Shown here in pieces: positions 12,122-23,367 of a stretch of DNA of 64,000 nt (positions are counted from its first letter, which is position 1; the number at the start of each line of letters is the position of its first letter). The stretch comes from Elmis aenea (lineage: Eukaryota > Arthropoda > Insecta > Coleoptera > Elmidae), in the NCBI GenBank assembly GCA_947652605.1, contig OX393576.1, positions 12,798,575-12,862,574 of the forward strand. The letters run 5' to 3'. The position numbers were made by a program, and so were the translations under genes. The notes under the pieces were generated by a model, which saw nothing but the letters and a program-made list of their open reading frames with translations, was not told where the DNA came from and made no database searches.

Positions 12122-12467
12122 TAGTAAGTGGGTTCTTACGCACGGTAAGCAAAAAGCACAGGTTTTTAAAGAAATGATTAAAGTTGACTTACGTCAAACA
12201 CTTCCTGCATGCCTAGTAAGTGAGTTATAACGCACGGTAAGCAAAAGGCACACTTGTCTAGAAATGCCAAAGTAGACTTACGTCAAAATTGACAATACAG
12301 ACGATACAACGTAATTACATGTGTAAAGTAGCCAAAAAGCCGTTAAAATCGTAGGTATTATGTGATCGCAGAAAAAGTAAGCTACATAACACGAGTTGTA
12401 AAGCAATTACGCACTCGCCGCTACGCGGCTCTGTGCGCAACTTTTCCGCTCGTGCGTAATATGCTTC
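12122..12467 (+). repeat. dispersed repeat with a 92-bp tandem duplication
   Basis: Two direct units start TAGTAAGTG at 12122 and 12214, each with CGCACGGTAAGCAAAA and GACTTACGTCAAA. The rest of the interval (through TTATGTGATCGCAGAAAAAGT and GCAATTACGCACTCG) is repeated in inverted orientation at about 24085-24270, where only one unit is present. The function is unknown; the two copies identify it as a dispersed element, not unique sequence. Confidence 0.65.
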
Positions 12468-12607
12468 TGGTGCCTGTCCACCTGAGAGTAAACAACTCTC
12501 GATAGCAGCGTCGCCAAGGATACAGCCAATCGCGAGTTACTCTCAGGGGCTGTATCCTTGGCGACGCTGCTATCGAGAGTAGTTTACTCTCACGTGAACA
12601 GGCACCA
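12468..12607. mobile_element. 140-bp hairpin element (MITE-like)
   Basis: TGGTGCCTGTCCACCTGAGA at the left is the reverse complement of the right end with few mismatches, giving arms of about 60 bases (12468-12528 and 12548-12607) around a loop of about 20. The stem includes CGATAGCAGCGTCGCCAAGG and its complement almost perfectly. It is GC-richer than its surroundings and lies inside the 12.1-12.6 kb repeat, whose flanks ACACGAGTTGTAA (left) and TTACAACTCTTGT (right) are themselves complementary. A clear target duplication was not found. An 89-codon minus-strand frame across it is incidental. Confidence 0.75.
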
Positions 12608-12758
12608 TTACAACTCTTGTTATGTAATATACTATTACAGATTTTTAAAACAGCACATTCTACTACTCCAAAGCCAACTTGATAGCTCATAGAAATAATG
12701 AAATTAGGGATATGTCAAAAATGAAAGGTGATAAAAAGAATCTAAATTAATAGTTATC

Positions 12759-13198
12759 TACAGGGTGATTGAAATTTTAGTTTAAGCATGGGGATCTCGC
12801 TTATTATAATAGCTAGAGTATAGGTTTAAATTTGGCAAAGTTGCTAAATTCGATGTTCATTGATAATCCAAAGAAAAATTGGAAATATCTCAAACGGTAT
12901 CGGAGAAAATTAGGAAAAACCGGAAAATACGATTTTTGAAAATCGTCTATAGCTCCTTTGGAGTTTAAAATATTTTAATTGTGTAAAAACATTGCCCAAG
13001 CAACTTATAGACGATTTTCAAAAATCGTATTTTCCGGATTTTCCTAATTTTGTTCTATACCGTTTGAGATATTTCCAATTTATCTTTGGATTATTAATGA
13101 GCAACAAATTTAGCAACTTTGTCAAATTTAAACATATACTCAAGCTATTATAATAAGGAAAATCGCCATGCTTAAACTCGAATTTTAATCACCCTGTA
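12759..13198. mobile_element. fold-back element, short copy of the 17-kb family
   Basis: Starts TACAGGGTGATTGAAATTT and ends in ATTTTAATCACCCTGTA. The arms pair over much of their length, including GGGGATCTCGCTTATTATAA on the left against its diverged complement on the right, and ACGATTTTTGAAAATCGT, itself a palindrome, near the centre. The outer 200 bases match both ends of 17018-18131, which has about 600 more bases in the middle. This copy therefore looks like an internal deletion derivative: it jumps from AAGCAACTT directly into the right arm. Confidence 0.8.
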
Positions 13199-13269
13199 TA
13201 TTATACAGTCTTTATGAAAAAAGTACCCAAACAATGTCCTCATTAAATTGATCTAACGATATTAAGACA

Positions 13270-13470
13270 ACACAGTTATGAAAGAAAAAAAAATCAACTT
13301 TTTCATATTTTTTGCTAAAACATCTGAAGTACGAGGAATTTTGTACTTTTAAAAATTGATTGTGGCTGCTCTCATACTTGGGAACAATTCATCTAATTTA
13401 AACAAACCTGTATCTCTTATAATAAGCGAAATCATCACGCAGGAAATGTTATATTGGCAAATAAAAGCTC
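13270..13470 (+). repeat. dispersed repeat shared with 30935-31141
   Basis: GGAATTTTGTACTTTTAAAA, CTCTCATACTTGGGAA and ACCTGTATCTCTTATAATAAG recur in the same order and orientation at about 30935-31141, where the repeat ends in a CACCCTGCA terminus. Here that terminus is missing. The repeat follows directly on the fold-back at 12759-13198. It has no coding content. Confidence 0.6.
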
Positions 13471-14744
13471 ATTGTCATAATTTTAAAAAAATAAAAAAAT
13501 CATTTTTTTTAAAACTAGTTTTATAGCACTTTTTAGTATGTCAGTTTATGCTTGTTTGAAAAAATGTGTATTTAGTCTTTTTTTCTCTGCAAAATGTAAT
13601 AATTATGGCTATTTTAGATATTATGACCGCGTCGATTATTGAATTTATTTTTAGACACTACCCCCAACAAACATTAAAAGGTAAAAAAGTTCTTGAAATG
13701 GCCTAAAAGTGCGTTTGATATTATCACATTTTTTAAAAATCATTGCACTTATACGATTTCAAACATACTTGGTTATAAAGCCGCATTGAAAACATTACAA
13801 AGTATTTGAATCAAGTTTTATTTACTTAATGGTTAAGGTAAAGGGTAAATTATTTATGAATAAAAAAAAACTTGTGAGCTTATATGTAACATTATGATTT
13901 TGTTTTTTAATTTATTTGTTTACATTATAACTTTTGTTTGTATTAATAACGAATTATCACATTAATGGTATCGCTGGAATAAATTTATAGTTCATTTACA
14001 ACTTTGATTTTGGTTTTGGAACACAGTGACAACGGATCGTTGGAAAACAAATTCCCTAAGGGCAACGGAAATGTGAAAATTTATTCGGGTATTTTAATGA
14101 ACAGAAAATTTGCATCAAAAAATTCGATTTGTCAAATATTAAGTCATATTTCGTGTAATTTTTTGATTTATCTAAATAGATATTTAGCTAATTTGTGAGC
14201 TGAATACAAAAACTTATTTGGGATCTAGTTTCAAGTTGCGGATGTTGCTGAGTGGGTACTTAAATGTCTCAAGATAGACACCAACGTGTTTAGTTTGGTA
14301 ATTTCACTTTATTACTTTCGCTGTTAGTCTCTATTGTCACTGTTGTTGTGCTGTTGTCACGACTCTGGCTTATCATGACCTGCAATCTTGTGATGTTGGA
14401 GCGTACTTTTCAACAATCTGCCATTGGATTTTTATTATCTCTAGCTAATATTTTTGTAAACACCTTAAAGTTACGCGTGCGGTTAATGCTGCATTCTAAA
14501 TTGTATTTGTTTGGTACAATGCATGATTAAATTGTACGTTCAGTAATATTTACTTGTTCTTTTTTCTAAAACAAAAATAATTGTATCACTCAACAGTCCA
14601 TACATACCTACATAGGTACATATCAGACTACCTGGTTATTAACATGTGTTTTAATTGTAAATATTTGACGTTTATCTTTGATATATTAACTTATGTTAAC
14701 TTTGAAAATAGATATTTTTGCGGAATTTGTTGTTTTACTTTGTA
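13471..14744. other. AT-rich DNA, nothing recognised
   Basis: Open frames at 14004-14198 and 14348-14530 show no family features and have a hydrophobic, chance-like make-up. No repeat end or RNA gene was recognised. Confidence 0.3.
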
Positions 14745-14745
14745 C

Positions 14746-15130
14746 AGCGTCATTCAAAAAGTCTGTAACAAATTGAAAAGTTTTTTATTATTGATTTCTC
14801 AGACAATTTTATTCTTGATAAATGTTGGAGCATGGTCTAAAATGAATTTTTTGTGCGATCGTACTAGAAACAGCTGTTTGACGGACGCGTTAGCAACCAT
14901 AAAGTACTGCATTACCGGCCCTATCCTTAGCAACGACCGTAAAAGTTACTTTTCAGGCCGTTACCCTTAGCAACGGCCGAAAAAGTAACTTTAACGGCCG
15001 TTGCTAAGGAGAGAGCCGGTAATGCAGTACATACGCCGTCATCTGTCAGTGACAGAATGTCACGTAGTTTCTAACCTATAATTTTGAAAATTACTAAAAA
15101 TTGTTTTTAATTCGATCGCACAAAAAATGT
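14746..15130. repeat. dispersed repeat plus compound hairpin
   Basis: The left 100 bases start TACAGCGTCATTCAAAAAGT and match 45017-45122 (ending near TTGGNGCANGGTCTAAAA). The right part is a hairpin: TTTTTTGTGCGATCG (about 14848) pairs with CGATCGCACAAAAAA (about 15112). An inner stem, GTACTGCATTACCGGC at 14904, pairs with 15015-15030. Between these lie three GC-richer units of the type CCTTAGCAACGGCCG, two direct and one inverted, separated by AAAAGTTACTTTT-like spacers. A 129-codon frame across 14581-14970 is incidental. Confidence 0.6.
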
Positions 15131-15490
15131 AATATGCACCTCGGCCAAAACGTACTTTTTCGGCCTTGCCATTAGTTGGCTAATATGCTTGCTTAAGGCT
15201 TGTTCATAATTAAGCGGATGACCTGACTATAAATCGTACTTCCAATTACGTGTTTTCTTTCTAATTATCCCACAAAGTCAATGGGAAACACCTACACATT
15301 TCGGCCAAGTTTGATAGCTCTAGCTTAAACGGCTAGGACGTATTCGATTTTTTGATTTTTTTTCTTGCAACTTTGGAGGTCTCTAAAAGGATGCATTTTC
15401 GGATAACAAAATATTTGACAAATGGTCATCATTTTCACTCAGGTATATGCACCTACTTTTTAGCGGTGTATAATTGGGACACCCTGTATA
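15131..15490. repeat. repeat ending in a CACCCTGTA terminus
   Basis: The interval ends AATTGGGACACCCTGTA near 15486, the right-end form of the CAGGGTG repeats seen through the window. The matching left end may be the TACAGCGTC start at 14746, which would make one element of about 740 bases, but this is not proven. Confidence 0.4.
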
Positions 15491-15959
15491 AGGCTTATTA
15501 GTAACATTAGTAAATAACTAACCGAGCATAAGATTGTTAGTGAAAATTTGAAAATTTCAGATATGGTGAATCTTAAACCGTATTTATAAATTATTATATC
15601 GTGGAGATAAGACAGAAATTATTTTTATTATAGTTTATAAAAGCAATGCTTTGATCGTATCCCGATACAGAGATTCCACTAGGGCCTAGTGACTAGGTAT
15701 AAGGCTTAAAACCAGAGCGGATTATCAATGGAGTTGGACACGGACTTAATTACTCATTGGCAACTGGTCATTCTGTTGTTAAACACAAACCCACTGTAAA
15801 TTATGATATCATCTGTGTTACTCGTACCTTTAGAGATAAGCGTTTTCTTTAAGAATTTGTGCGAATATGGTATCGAATCCTGAAATTCAGTAACTCTAGT
15901 CAACAAATACGTTTGTTTTCTGTATAAACGATATCAAATTTCAGTGCTATATTATTACA

Positions 15960-16620
15960 GTGTCGGTTTTAGCACGTGGAATGTCTTTTAAGACTATACT
16001 ATTCGGCACTTCAAAAATGGTTAAAATATGTTGTTCTGATTGTGAGTATACCAAGGGTTTTGATTGAAACTGGTAGAAGTTAATTTTTTTTACGATTGAA
16101 TCCTCTTGATATTTGACTTTGACGTATTGTTCTAGATTGGACTTGCATATTTTATCAACATGTTCAATTGTAGATGTGCTGTTTGCTTATGAATTATATA
16201 GTAAGGCTAGTCTAGCATGGCTTCCGTTCGGATGGAAAGATATGTGGAATTCCAAATTAGGCTCATATCAAAATCTCTACCCAAATATTTAACTAGATTA
16301 TGAATAGAATTTCGTCGGGTTATTTCACCTTTTGCGGTTTTTAAAGAATTCCGAGCAGATATTTAATATTTTGAGCATGAACTGGTTGTAATTAATTTTA
16401 AAGTTTCGGAGTTTCCAACACTTCCGTTCTATTTGTAGCGCGGTTTGAATTTCTGAGATTGCTTTAGTAAAGTTCTAGCCTCTGGTCAATAATAAAGCAT
16501 CATCTGCGAACACCGCCAGCGTTACTAAGAAATTAATGGTGTCGTAAATGATAATGGGACACATAATGTTTCCTTGTGCAACTTTGTTATGGACATGCAA
16601 TTATCTAAGAAAATAAAAAT
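15960..16620 (-). pseudogene. non-LTR retrotransposon reverse transcriptase relic (Jockey-like)
   Basis: Read on the minus strand from about 16610: KVAQGNIMCPI (matching the VPQGSVLGP block), then VTLAVFADDALLLTRG carrying the FADD catalytic pair (about 16540-16490), then a KYLG-type block with RDFDMSLIWN (about 16285-16240), and further on MLIKYASPI-stop-NNTSKSNIKRIQ (about 16165-16100), the thumb-region motif usual in Jockey/I-clade elements. Several stops and frame changes show it is dead. No endonuclease domain or poly-A tail was located. A long alternative minus frame at about 16150-15945 is a shadow of this region. Confidence 0.7.
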
Positions 16621-17017
16621 CATTTAGTCGTTTAATGTATTTGTTAGCAGCCAATAAACTATTAGACATGGAGTATAACGAGTTTATGTTTTAACATTGC
16701 CTTATGTAATGCTTAAGACTCGTTTAGCGTTGCATAACAAGCTTACTAAAATTTACATTTATTAAATCTGTAAACAGAAAAAAAACGCACTAAAAAATTG
16801 CGCACAAATGATGAATACATAAGAAAAAAAACTTTAACTTAATCCCCATTCACTTGGCGAGTAATAGAGGGTCAGGTTAAAGGTTGTTTACAGTTTTATT
16901 TATTGCATTGCTATAAATAAAGTGTACTCATACTATTACTGTTATGGCTTTTATTTGTAAGAAAATAAAAATATAATTATTTTTATTAAGATTTTTTTTT
17001 AAAATTATGTATGTAAT

Positions 17018-18131
17018 TACAGGGGGATTGAAATTCGAGTTTAAGTATGGGGATCTCGCTTATTATAATAGCTAGAGTATAGGTTTAGATTTGGCAAAAC
17101 TGATAAATTCGATGCTCATTGATAAACCAAAGAGAAATTGGAAATATCTCAAACGGTATCCGAGAAAATTAGGAAAAACTGGAAAATACGATTTTTGAAA
17201 ATCGTCTATAACTCGTTTAAAGTTTGAAATATTTTAAATGTGTAAAAACATTATCGAAGCAACTTTTTAAGCCGAATCGGATGGTGGTCAAATTTTTTCC
17301 CCAGATCGATTCGTTTTTGTTTTATGATAACCAACTTTAGTTTTTCTTATGGGCGCAATTTCGCTATTTACATAATCAAATAGCATTTATTTTGCTGAAT
17401 TCATTGATGTATCACACATGGTATTTTACTTCTTTATTCATTGCCAAATTTAAAAAAAGGGTTTTAAACAATAACCATTATAAATCAGATAGGCCGGTCG
17501 TTGTAGTTTATGTTGTTTCCATGACAACCAATCTAAAATATTTGATAATCTATTACTTGTCATATAAATAAATTCGCAAAAATTAACTTCAATAACAAAG
17601 AAAAACGCGATATGCTGCGAATTTTTTATTCATTGAAGGGAACTCTACACTGTCAATAACTGATTTATAATGATTATTGTTTAAAACCTTTTTTTCAAAT
17701 TTGACAATGAATAAAGGAGGTAAAATACCAGGTGTAGTACATCAATGGATTCAGAAAAATAAATCCTCTATGATTATGTAAATAGCAAAAATTGCGCCTA
17801 TAACAAAAAACAAAGTTGGTTATCATAAAACAAAAACGAATCGATCTGGGAAAAATTTTTGACCACCATCCGATTCGGCTTAAAAGTTGCTTCGGCAATG
17901 TTTTTACACATTTAAAATATTTTAAACTCCTAACGAGTTATAGATGACTTTCAAAATTCGTGTTTTTTGGTTGTTCCTAATTTTCTCGGATACCGTTTGA
18001 GATATTTCCAATTTCTATTCGGATTATTAATGAGCACGAAATTTAGAAACTTTGCCAAATTGAAACCTATACTCTAGCTATTATAATAAGCGAGATCCCT
18101 ATGCTTAAACTCGAATTTTAACTACCCTGCA
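17018..18131. mobile_element. 1.1-kb fold-back element, full copy
   Basis: Starts TACAGGGGGATTGAAATTCG and ends ATTTTAACTACCCTGCA. The arms pair from the ends (GGGGATCTCGCTTATTATAA against TTATAATAAGCGAGATCCC) in to about 17575, including AAGCCGAATCGGATGGTGG at about 17270 against its complement near 17875. The outer parts are shared with 12759-13198. A 67-codon minus frame (17695-17898) lies within one arm and is incidental. The right terminus has been hit by a hAT element (18134-18578), whose 8-bp target duplication is made from this element's own last bases. Confidence 0.8.
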
Positions 18132-18133
18132 TA

Positions 18134-18578
18134 CAGAGCTGGGCAAAGCACCGGCCCCAAGTGCTTGAAGCACCGAGCATTCAAGCACTTGTGTAAGTGC
18201 TTGATCTATTAAGCAGTAAGTACTTTGGTTTTTAAAAATGCTTAAAAGCATCAAGCACTGACCAAAGTGCTTAAAACAATTAAGCGGCAAGCATTGAGCA
18301 TTTTGGAAATGCTTAAGAGAAATTTAAAATTTAAATAGTCTTGTAGCATACATGTTGAGGATTAAATACTATGCAGTAAGCATATATAAATTTAAAAAAT
18401 GCTTATTAAGCACTGTCTTTCTAAAGTGCTTAATAAGTACCAAGTGTTCATGAAAGTGCTTGGTGCTCTAAGCATCGAGCATCTGTTTTAGAAAGTGCTG
18501 CAAGCATTGTGCTCGAAGCATTAAAAGTGCTTAAAAAATTATTGCAAGTAGTAAGCATTCAAGCATTGCCCAGCTCTG
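18134..18578. mobile_element. non-autonomous hAT element, AAGTGCTT family
   Basis: Terminal repeats CAGAGCTGGGCAA and TTGCCCAGCTCTG are perfect complements over 13 bases. The flanks CCTGCATA (18126-18133) and CCTGTATA (18579-18586) are an 8-bp target duplication with one mismatch, as expected for hAT. The interior is filled with AAGTGCTT and its complement AAGCACTT, at least seven in total, probably transposase-binding or a product of tandem growth. It has no coding capacity. Confidence 0.88.
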
Positions 18579-18718
18579 CCTGTATAACATTATTATTATT
18601 TTATACTTTGGTTCGAGTAAAATAAGGAGCAAAAAATATATTTTTTTAAGATTCCAATATTTTAAAAAGTAAAATTGTTTTATAAATTTGTCCCGGTTCC
18701 TCTTAAAACCTTTCACAG

Positions 18719-18751
18719 CCCCCCCCCCCCCCGGTTAAGAATCGCTGCTGT
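18719..18751. mobile_element. poly-C run joined to a hAT-like right end
   Basis: A run of about 14 C is followed by GGTTAAGAATCGCTG, the complement of a CAGCGATTCTTAACC start, which is typical of the SPIN/Charlie-like hAT elements. No left end was found. The homopolymer is likely to be unstable and prone to sequencing error. Confidence 0.35.
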
Positions 18752-20154
18752 AGAACATTGGAATTATACACTTTGTCGCTAACATATTGATACATTATGA
18801 TAAAAATATCAAGCTCTTAAGGAAGAAAAATACTGGGTAATCAAGCACAGGTTTTTGGATTATTGTCGAAAAGTAATTGTTTTTAATAAACTTTGTCAAT
18901 AATTTCCAATGTTTAATGTGAATAATGCGAAAGTTGTAAAATTTAAAAATTAAGTTTTCCAGGATAATATACGAATTGGACACAATATGCACATTTTTAG
19001 TGTCAATTCTCACTAAGTTAGTGAAAATACCGTTTATGCTTATTTGACCATACTTTGATCTCTTTATATTGAAACAGACACTTTGTATCGTGATTGGAAT
19101 TTTTAAAATATGAACCCTAAATTTGATACGAAAACTTTTGTATACACCTCGGTTGCTCAATTTCAAAATAAAATATAAGATTAACGTTTCTATAGACATC
19201 AGACTTTCAATAAAGACCAAATTTACAATTTTGAACAATGATGTTTTAGTAGGCCAAAAGCTATTCCTTACGTTTATTGCTACCAGTTTAATAATTACAT
19301 AAATACTTTGGCAGTTTATTTTACATATACATATATAACTTACCTAAATCAAGTCTTGGACCTGATTGATTATGAATGTAGCAAATTCTGCACCACTGCT
19401 TACCACAGCAGCCCATAGCATCTTAAGATAACGGTATGCAACAATATTTTATTTATTTATCAGTTTGTAGATAACAAAAAAGAGTCGATATCAAAAAAAT
19501 GCATGTTTTTGAGGAGCATATCATCTCTATAGATTAAATTGTAAGTGACACATTCATATAATCTTCGTGAATTTGGACCGCAAAGTACAGCCAGTCATTA
19601 CGGCGTCAGAACTCTCACACTGGGTTACTACGTTACGTATGAGTTGACAGTGTGAACGTCTTCACGCATGGGTCAACAACATAGTCCAATAAGCGGCGGA
19701 CCATGTAACCGTTTTTAGAGTTGAAATTGTTTTCGATCTTGCCGCTAAATTTGATGTAGCTTATTTTTTCGCTGGAGATATTAATTCGAGATTTTCTCGA
19801 CTTTGAAGTAAATCCGCCTGTTTAGTAAAAAAAAAAACAAAAGAATATCGCTGAACAATAATTATTACATAAAACAATTTTTTGGTTTTGGTTTTTAACC
19901 TCAACAATATTTTATAAAATCATTCTTAATATAGATACGTGTTTGTATTCAACGTATGGCAAAGAGAAAAAATTCGGCTTATATGGATTTCAAAGAAATT
20001 TACATAAACAAAATAATTAATAGCAATCTTTTTGTATAATTGATGACACCCAAAAATTTCCGGAGATGAAACGTCCAGCTCACGAGGCGTGTAGTACAGA
20101 TCTGTGCCGTTAGGTTCAGCCTCAAGTATCACTAATAAACCCATCTAGCGCTTT
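18752..20154. other. AT-rich DNA without recognised genes
   Basis: A 147-codon minus-strand frame (18795-19238) is the longest open stretch, but it is dominated by I, L, F, N and K, shows no motif, and has no visible supporting splice or start context. Treated as chance. No repeat ends were recognised. Confidence 0.35.
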
Positions 20155-20790
20155 TTGTTGTCGCGGAAGGCCGCATTTGTAAACATTGTGCGATTTTGTG
20201 AAGTAATGTTCTTGGCGTTTAGCGATTGCTGACTCGAAGGACCAAAGAGTTTGTGTTAATTTTTATTTTGAACTCGGAGAGACCGCAGCAGAGATACATC
20301 AAATGTTGGAACAAGCTTTTGGCGATGAAGCTATAGGTCCGACTCAAACCTACTGGTGGTTTAGGCGTTTTTAAATGGGCAGAACATTCGTTAAGATGAT
20401 GAACATTCTTGGCGCCCTTCAACTGGCATCACAAACGCCATAATCGCCAAAGTTAATGAAAAACTTCATGCAAACAATTCACGATGGTTTTGAAGCTTTT
20501 GGTTTGTCATAAGTAGTTGCGAATTTTGTTGAAAGAACTTGGAACTTGGGGCGGCTTCAAAAACAATGCGCCGGCACATTCGTCACTCATTGCGCGTGAG
20601 ACACTACTGTCATTTCCCAGCCCCCATATTCTCCTGACCTAACCCTCAGGGATTGTTTTTCTTTACCAAAACTAAAGCTCAAGGAGAAACGATTTGACTC
20701 TCTACGGGAGATTCAAGAGGTATCGAAGAACGTGATGAAGAGGCTGAAGGAAAATGTGCAAGCTATTAGAGTTTTTACATTATTCCAAAA
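20155..20790 (+). pseudogene. mariner transposase relic with central deletion
   Basis: The N-terminal part reads QRVCVNFYFELGETAAEI, HQMLEQAFGDEAIGPTQTYW and FRRF (about 20235-20375), the first helix-turn-helix of SETMAR-like mariner transposases. The C-terminal part reads KNNAPAHSSLIARE (about 20555-20600), then after a frameshift SPDLTLRDCFSLPKLKLKEK and RFDSLREIQEVSKNVMKRL (about 20630-20755). The HDNAPAH block has lost its catalytic Asp (KNNAPAH). The segment that should hold the first catalytic Asp is missing. It is distinctly richer in GC than its surroundings, as expected for a transposon-derived coding region. This is a different lineage from the relic at 9.7-10.8 kb. Confidence 0.8.
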
Positions 20791-21984
20791 TTAGGGAAAG
20801 ACCGTAAAAGATAAAAATATTTTGTTTTTGTAGAAACGTAGCCTATGTTACAGAATTATAAAATAATGTTTTTTTTTTATACAGCTTTTACGGTTTGAAA
20901 AAAAATATGTTCAATAGTTTTTTTTATATAAAATGCTGTTTAATTCTTCTCTCTAATTTTGATAAAAGAGCTTATGATTAAAATAATAATTTATCGCATA
21001 TTGTTTTAAGGCTGCTGGGATTGTTTGTATTTCGGTGACCCTCAAGGATTATAAACTGAACATAATCTGACGAAATTCGTAACCATGTCTGTGTTTCCTT
21101 CATAACATAATCATAATTTATTTTTAAATAAAGCTAAACTTATAAATCGTATTCCTTTGTCGAGATATAAATACATGTAAAGCCTGCTCTCAACACACGC
21201 ATTGAATGTATCGGGCGTTAGACGTCGAATCAATAACAAAATAAAAATAACCGTTATTTCCGTAAGCCCAACAATAATTGTTTTCAATTTAGGGTGCGAT
21301 ATTAGTCATTCCTGGAAAGTTTTAGCAGAATTTATTATCAAACGTTCAATGAAAAACGAATAATTTCATTTCCAGCAGCACATTAAGGTGATTCATTTGC
21401 TTTTCAAAAATGGCGAGAACTATAAATTTTGTCGTCAATAGGTATATGAAACACTGTCAGTTTTTTTTTAAGAATTATATTTCACTTTTATCTAAATAAT
21501 ACGGGTAAGATTAATTTTGTCATGTACGTCACAGCTATGAAAAATTGGTCTACATTTCTGAACTCGATAAAAATGGTTGTCTAATACCCTTATGCATTTA
21601 TGAACTTCTTAAGCTGACTTTCCAATTTCATCTTTGAGAGATCGCCAAGTGAGGGACTTAGTGATCAATAAATAACCATTTATAAATTGCACTGGATGTC
21701 TGCAAAAATACCCGAATAACTCGGTTTATACTTAATTTCATACTTAGGTGATTGTATTAACCCTAATGTCAATAAACGAAATTATTGACAACGTTGTTCA
21801 ATGACCGGGTACCCACCTACAGATGTTTTATAATAAACTTATGCTATAGGTTTTGTATATTTTTGTAAATAGAATGACAGATTGGTTAAATCATTCAGTT
21901 TTTAATTTCAAATTTTAATACCCGTAACAAACATACGAAACATTTTATTTACTTTTGAATGAGGTAATAAACAAACCAGATATA

Positions 21985-22957
21985 TACAGTGTGTCCAAAA
22001 GGTATGGAATATGCTATATATCTCAGTAAATATACACTTTAGGGATTTTTTTTTGTATAAAAGTTGTTTTGTACTTAGTTTTCCACCATAAGACAAAATT
22101 TAAATTTTTTCTTTCGAATAACAAAAGCACAATGAAAAACAATTGATTTTTTTTAAATTGCAAGGTACCCCTATATTACACTTATTTGATAGAGATTTTT
22201 TTTCTCTTTTTAATGATGGGGCCACCTTAAAAATTAAGTTTATGCTAAGAGGCCAGAGAATATCGAAAATTTAAAACATCGTATGTAATGGCTGTATTAC
22301 ACTATACAATTTCTTGTACAATTTCTTGTACAATTTGCTGTCAACAAATTTTATACTAGATTGTACAGCTGTTGCCAAGTTACAACACGTCTTAGGTCGT
22401 AAACTGACACTTCGCGTATGTCAATTGACGACATTGTAACTTGGCAACAGCTGTACAATCTAGTATAAAAATTTTTGACAGCAAATTGTACAAGAAATTG
22501 TACAAGAAATTGTGTAGTGTAATACAGCTTTTATAAACGGGTTTAAAAACCGAGTTTATCATTTTCAAGCTATAAATGGTTCACAGTTTGAACACTTATT
22601 GTAGATTTCGTCAAAAAATTTTAGTTCTTATGATGTCTTTGTTAGAAATAAATACTAATCAATTAAAATAGTTTTAGCGTTTTTATTTAAAAGTTGCTTA
22701 AGTAAGAGTACTAAAGTTTTGCATTAATGAAAAGAGAAAAAAATTCTTTATCAAATGAGTATAATATAGCGGTACCTTGTCATTTAAAAAAATTCAATTG
22801 TTTTTCATTGCGCATTTGTTATTCGAAAAAAAATTTTTTAAATTTTGTATTATGGTGGAGAACTAAGTAGCAAACAACTTTTATACAAAACATTTTTCCC
22901 TAAAGTGGATATTTACTGAGATATATAGGATATTCCATACCTTTTGGACACACTGTA
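21985..22957. mobile_element. fold-back element with CAGTGTGTCC ends
   Basis: Starts TACAGTGTGTCCAAAAGGTA and ends in the complement, TACCTTTTGGACACACTGTA, with TA repeats on both sides. The arms pair inwards for about 250 bases (for example CTTTCGAATAACAAAAGCAC at the left with its diverged complement at about 22800-22830). A second hairpin element (22291-22528) sits inside. It has no coding capacity. Confidence 0.82.
22291..22528. mobile_element. 238-bp hairpin element nested inside the 22-kb fold-back
   Basis: GCTGTATTACACTATACAAT at the left pairs with the right end; the stem runs about 95 bases with very few mismatches, includes GTACAGCTGTTGCCAAGTTA and its complement, and leaves a loop of about 45 bases. 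The repeated block AATTTCTTGTAC occurs in tandem in each arm. Arm identity is clearly higher than in the enclosing element, so this insertion is probably younger. A target duplication could not be fixed. Confidence 0.8.
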
Positions 22958-23241
22958 TATACTTAAATAAGTTCTAAACGACCATCTAGCTCGACACCCT
23001 ATGGTAAAAATTTGCCCATCTTCGTTACATTTTAAACATCTGTTTAACATTTGTGTTGTTACAAGTTACTTTCGATTTTATCCAATCGCAAGAGAATAAT
23101 TTTCTCCCAACTTGCTGTAAAATTAGATGTAGAAGATTTTTAAACAGTTGTAACAGAACCTCCAAACCAGTGATTTATAAAATAACTTTCAGACTTATAC
23201 AGTCATAATTATTACTGGTTCATGTCACTTGTGCTTTACAG

Positions 23242-23367
23242 CAGCAATAAAGAAGCGCAGAAAAACTAAAAAATCTTGCATAGGATGCGAAAAACTTGTT
23301 TGCGAAGAGCATGCCTTGCACCTCCACCAAAATATGAATTCTAAGCGTAGCTCTTCATTAAAATAGC
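23242..23367 (+). CDS. candidate exon with a piggyBac-type zinc-ligand tail
   Basis: CTTGTGCTTTACAG, a good acceptor-like site ending at 23241, is followed by about 40 open codons to a TAG. The product reads KKRRKTKKSCIGCEKLVCEE, then HALHLHQNMNSK. The spacing C-x2-C-x4-C-x2-H, after a basic RKTK stretch, matches the C-terminal zinc-binding tail of many piggyBac-like transposases and piggyBac-derived proteins. No transposase body is visible in the preceding 2.5 kb. It may be a terminal exon of a derived gene or the last scrap of a dead element. The assignment rests on the motif only. Confidence 0.35.

Noticed and set aside
12421..12690. 89-codon minus-strand protein
   Set aside because: It is the reading of the 140-bp hairpin and its flanks; the stem explains the lack of stops.
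15945..16150. Long minus-strand open frame without ATG
   Set aside because: It is an alternative frame of the Jockey-like reverse transcriptase relic.
18795..19238. 147-codon minus-strand gene
   Set aside because: Dominated by I, L, F, N and K without any motif; typical of AT-rich noncoding DNA.
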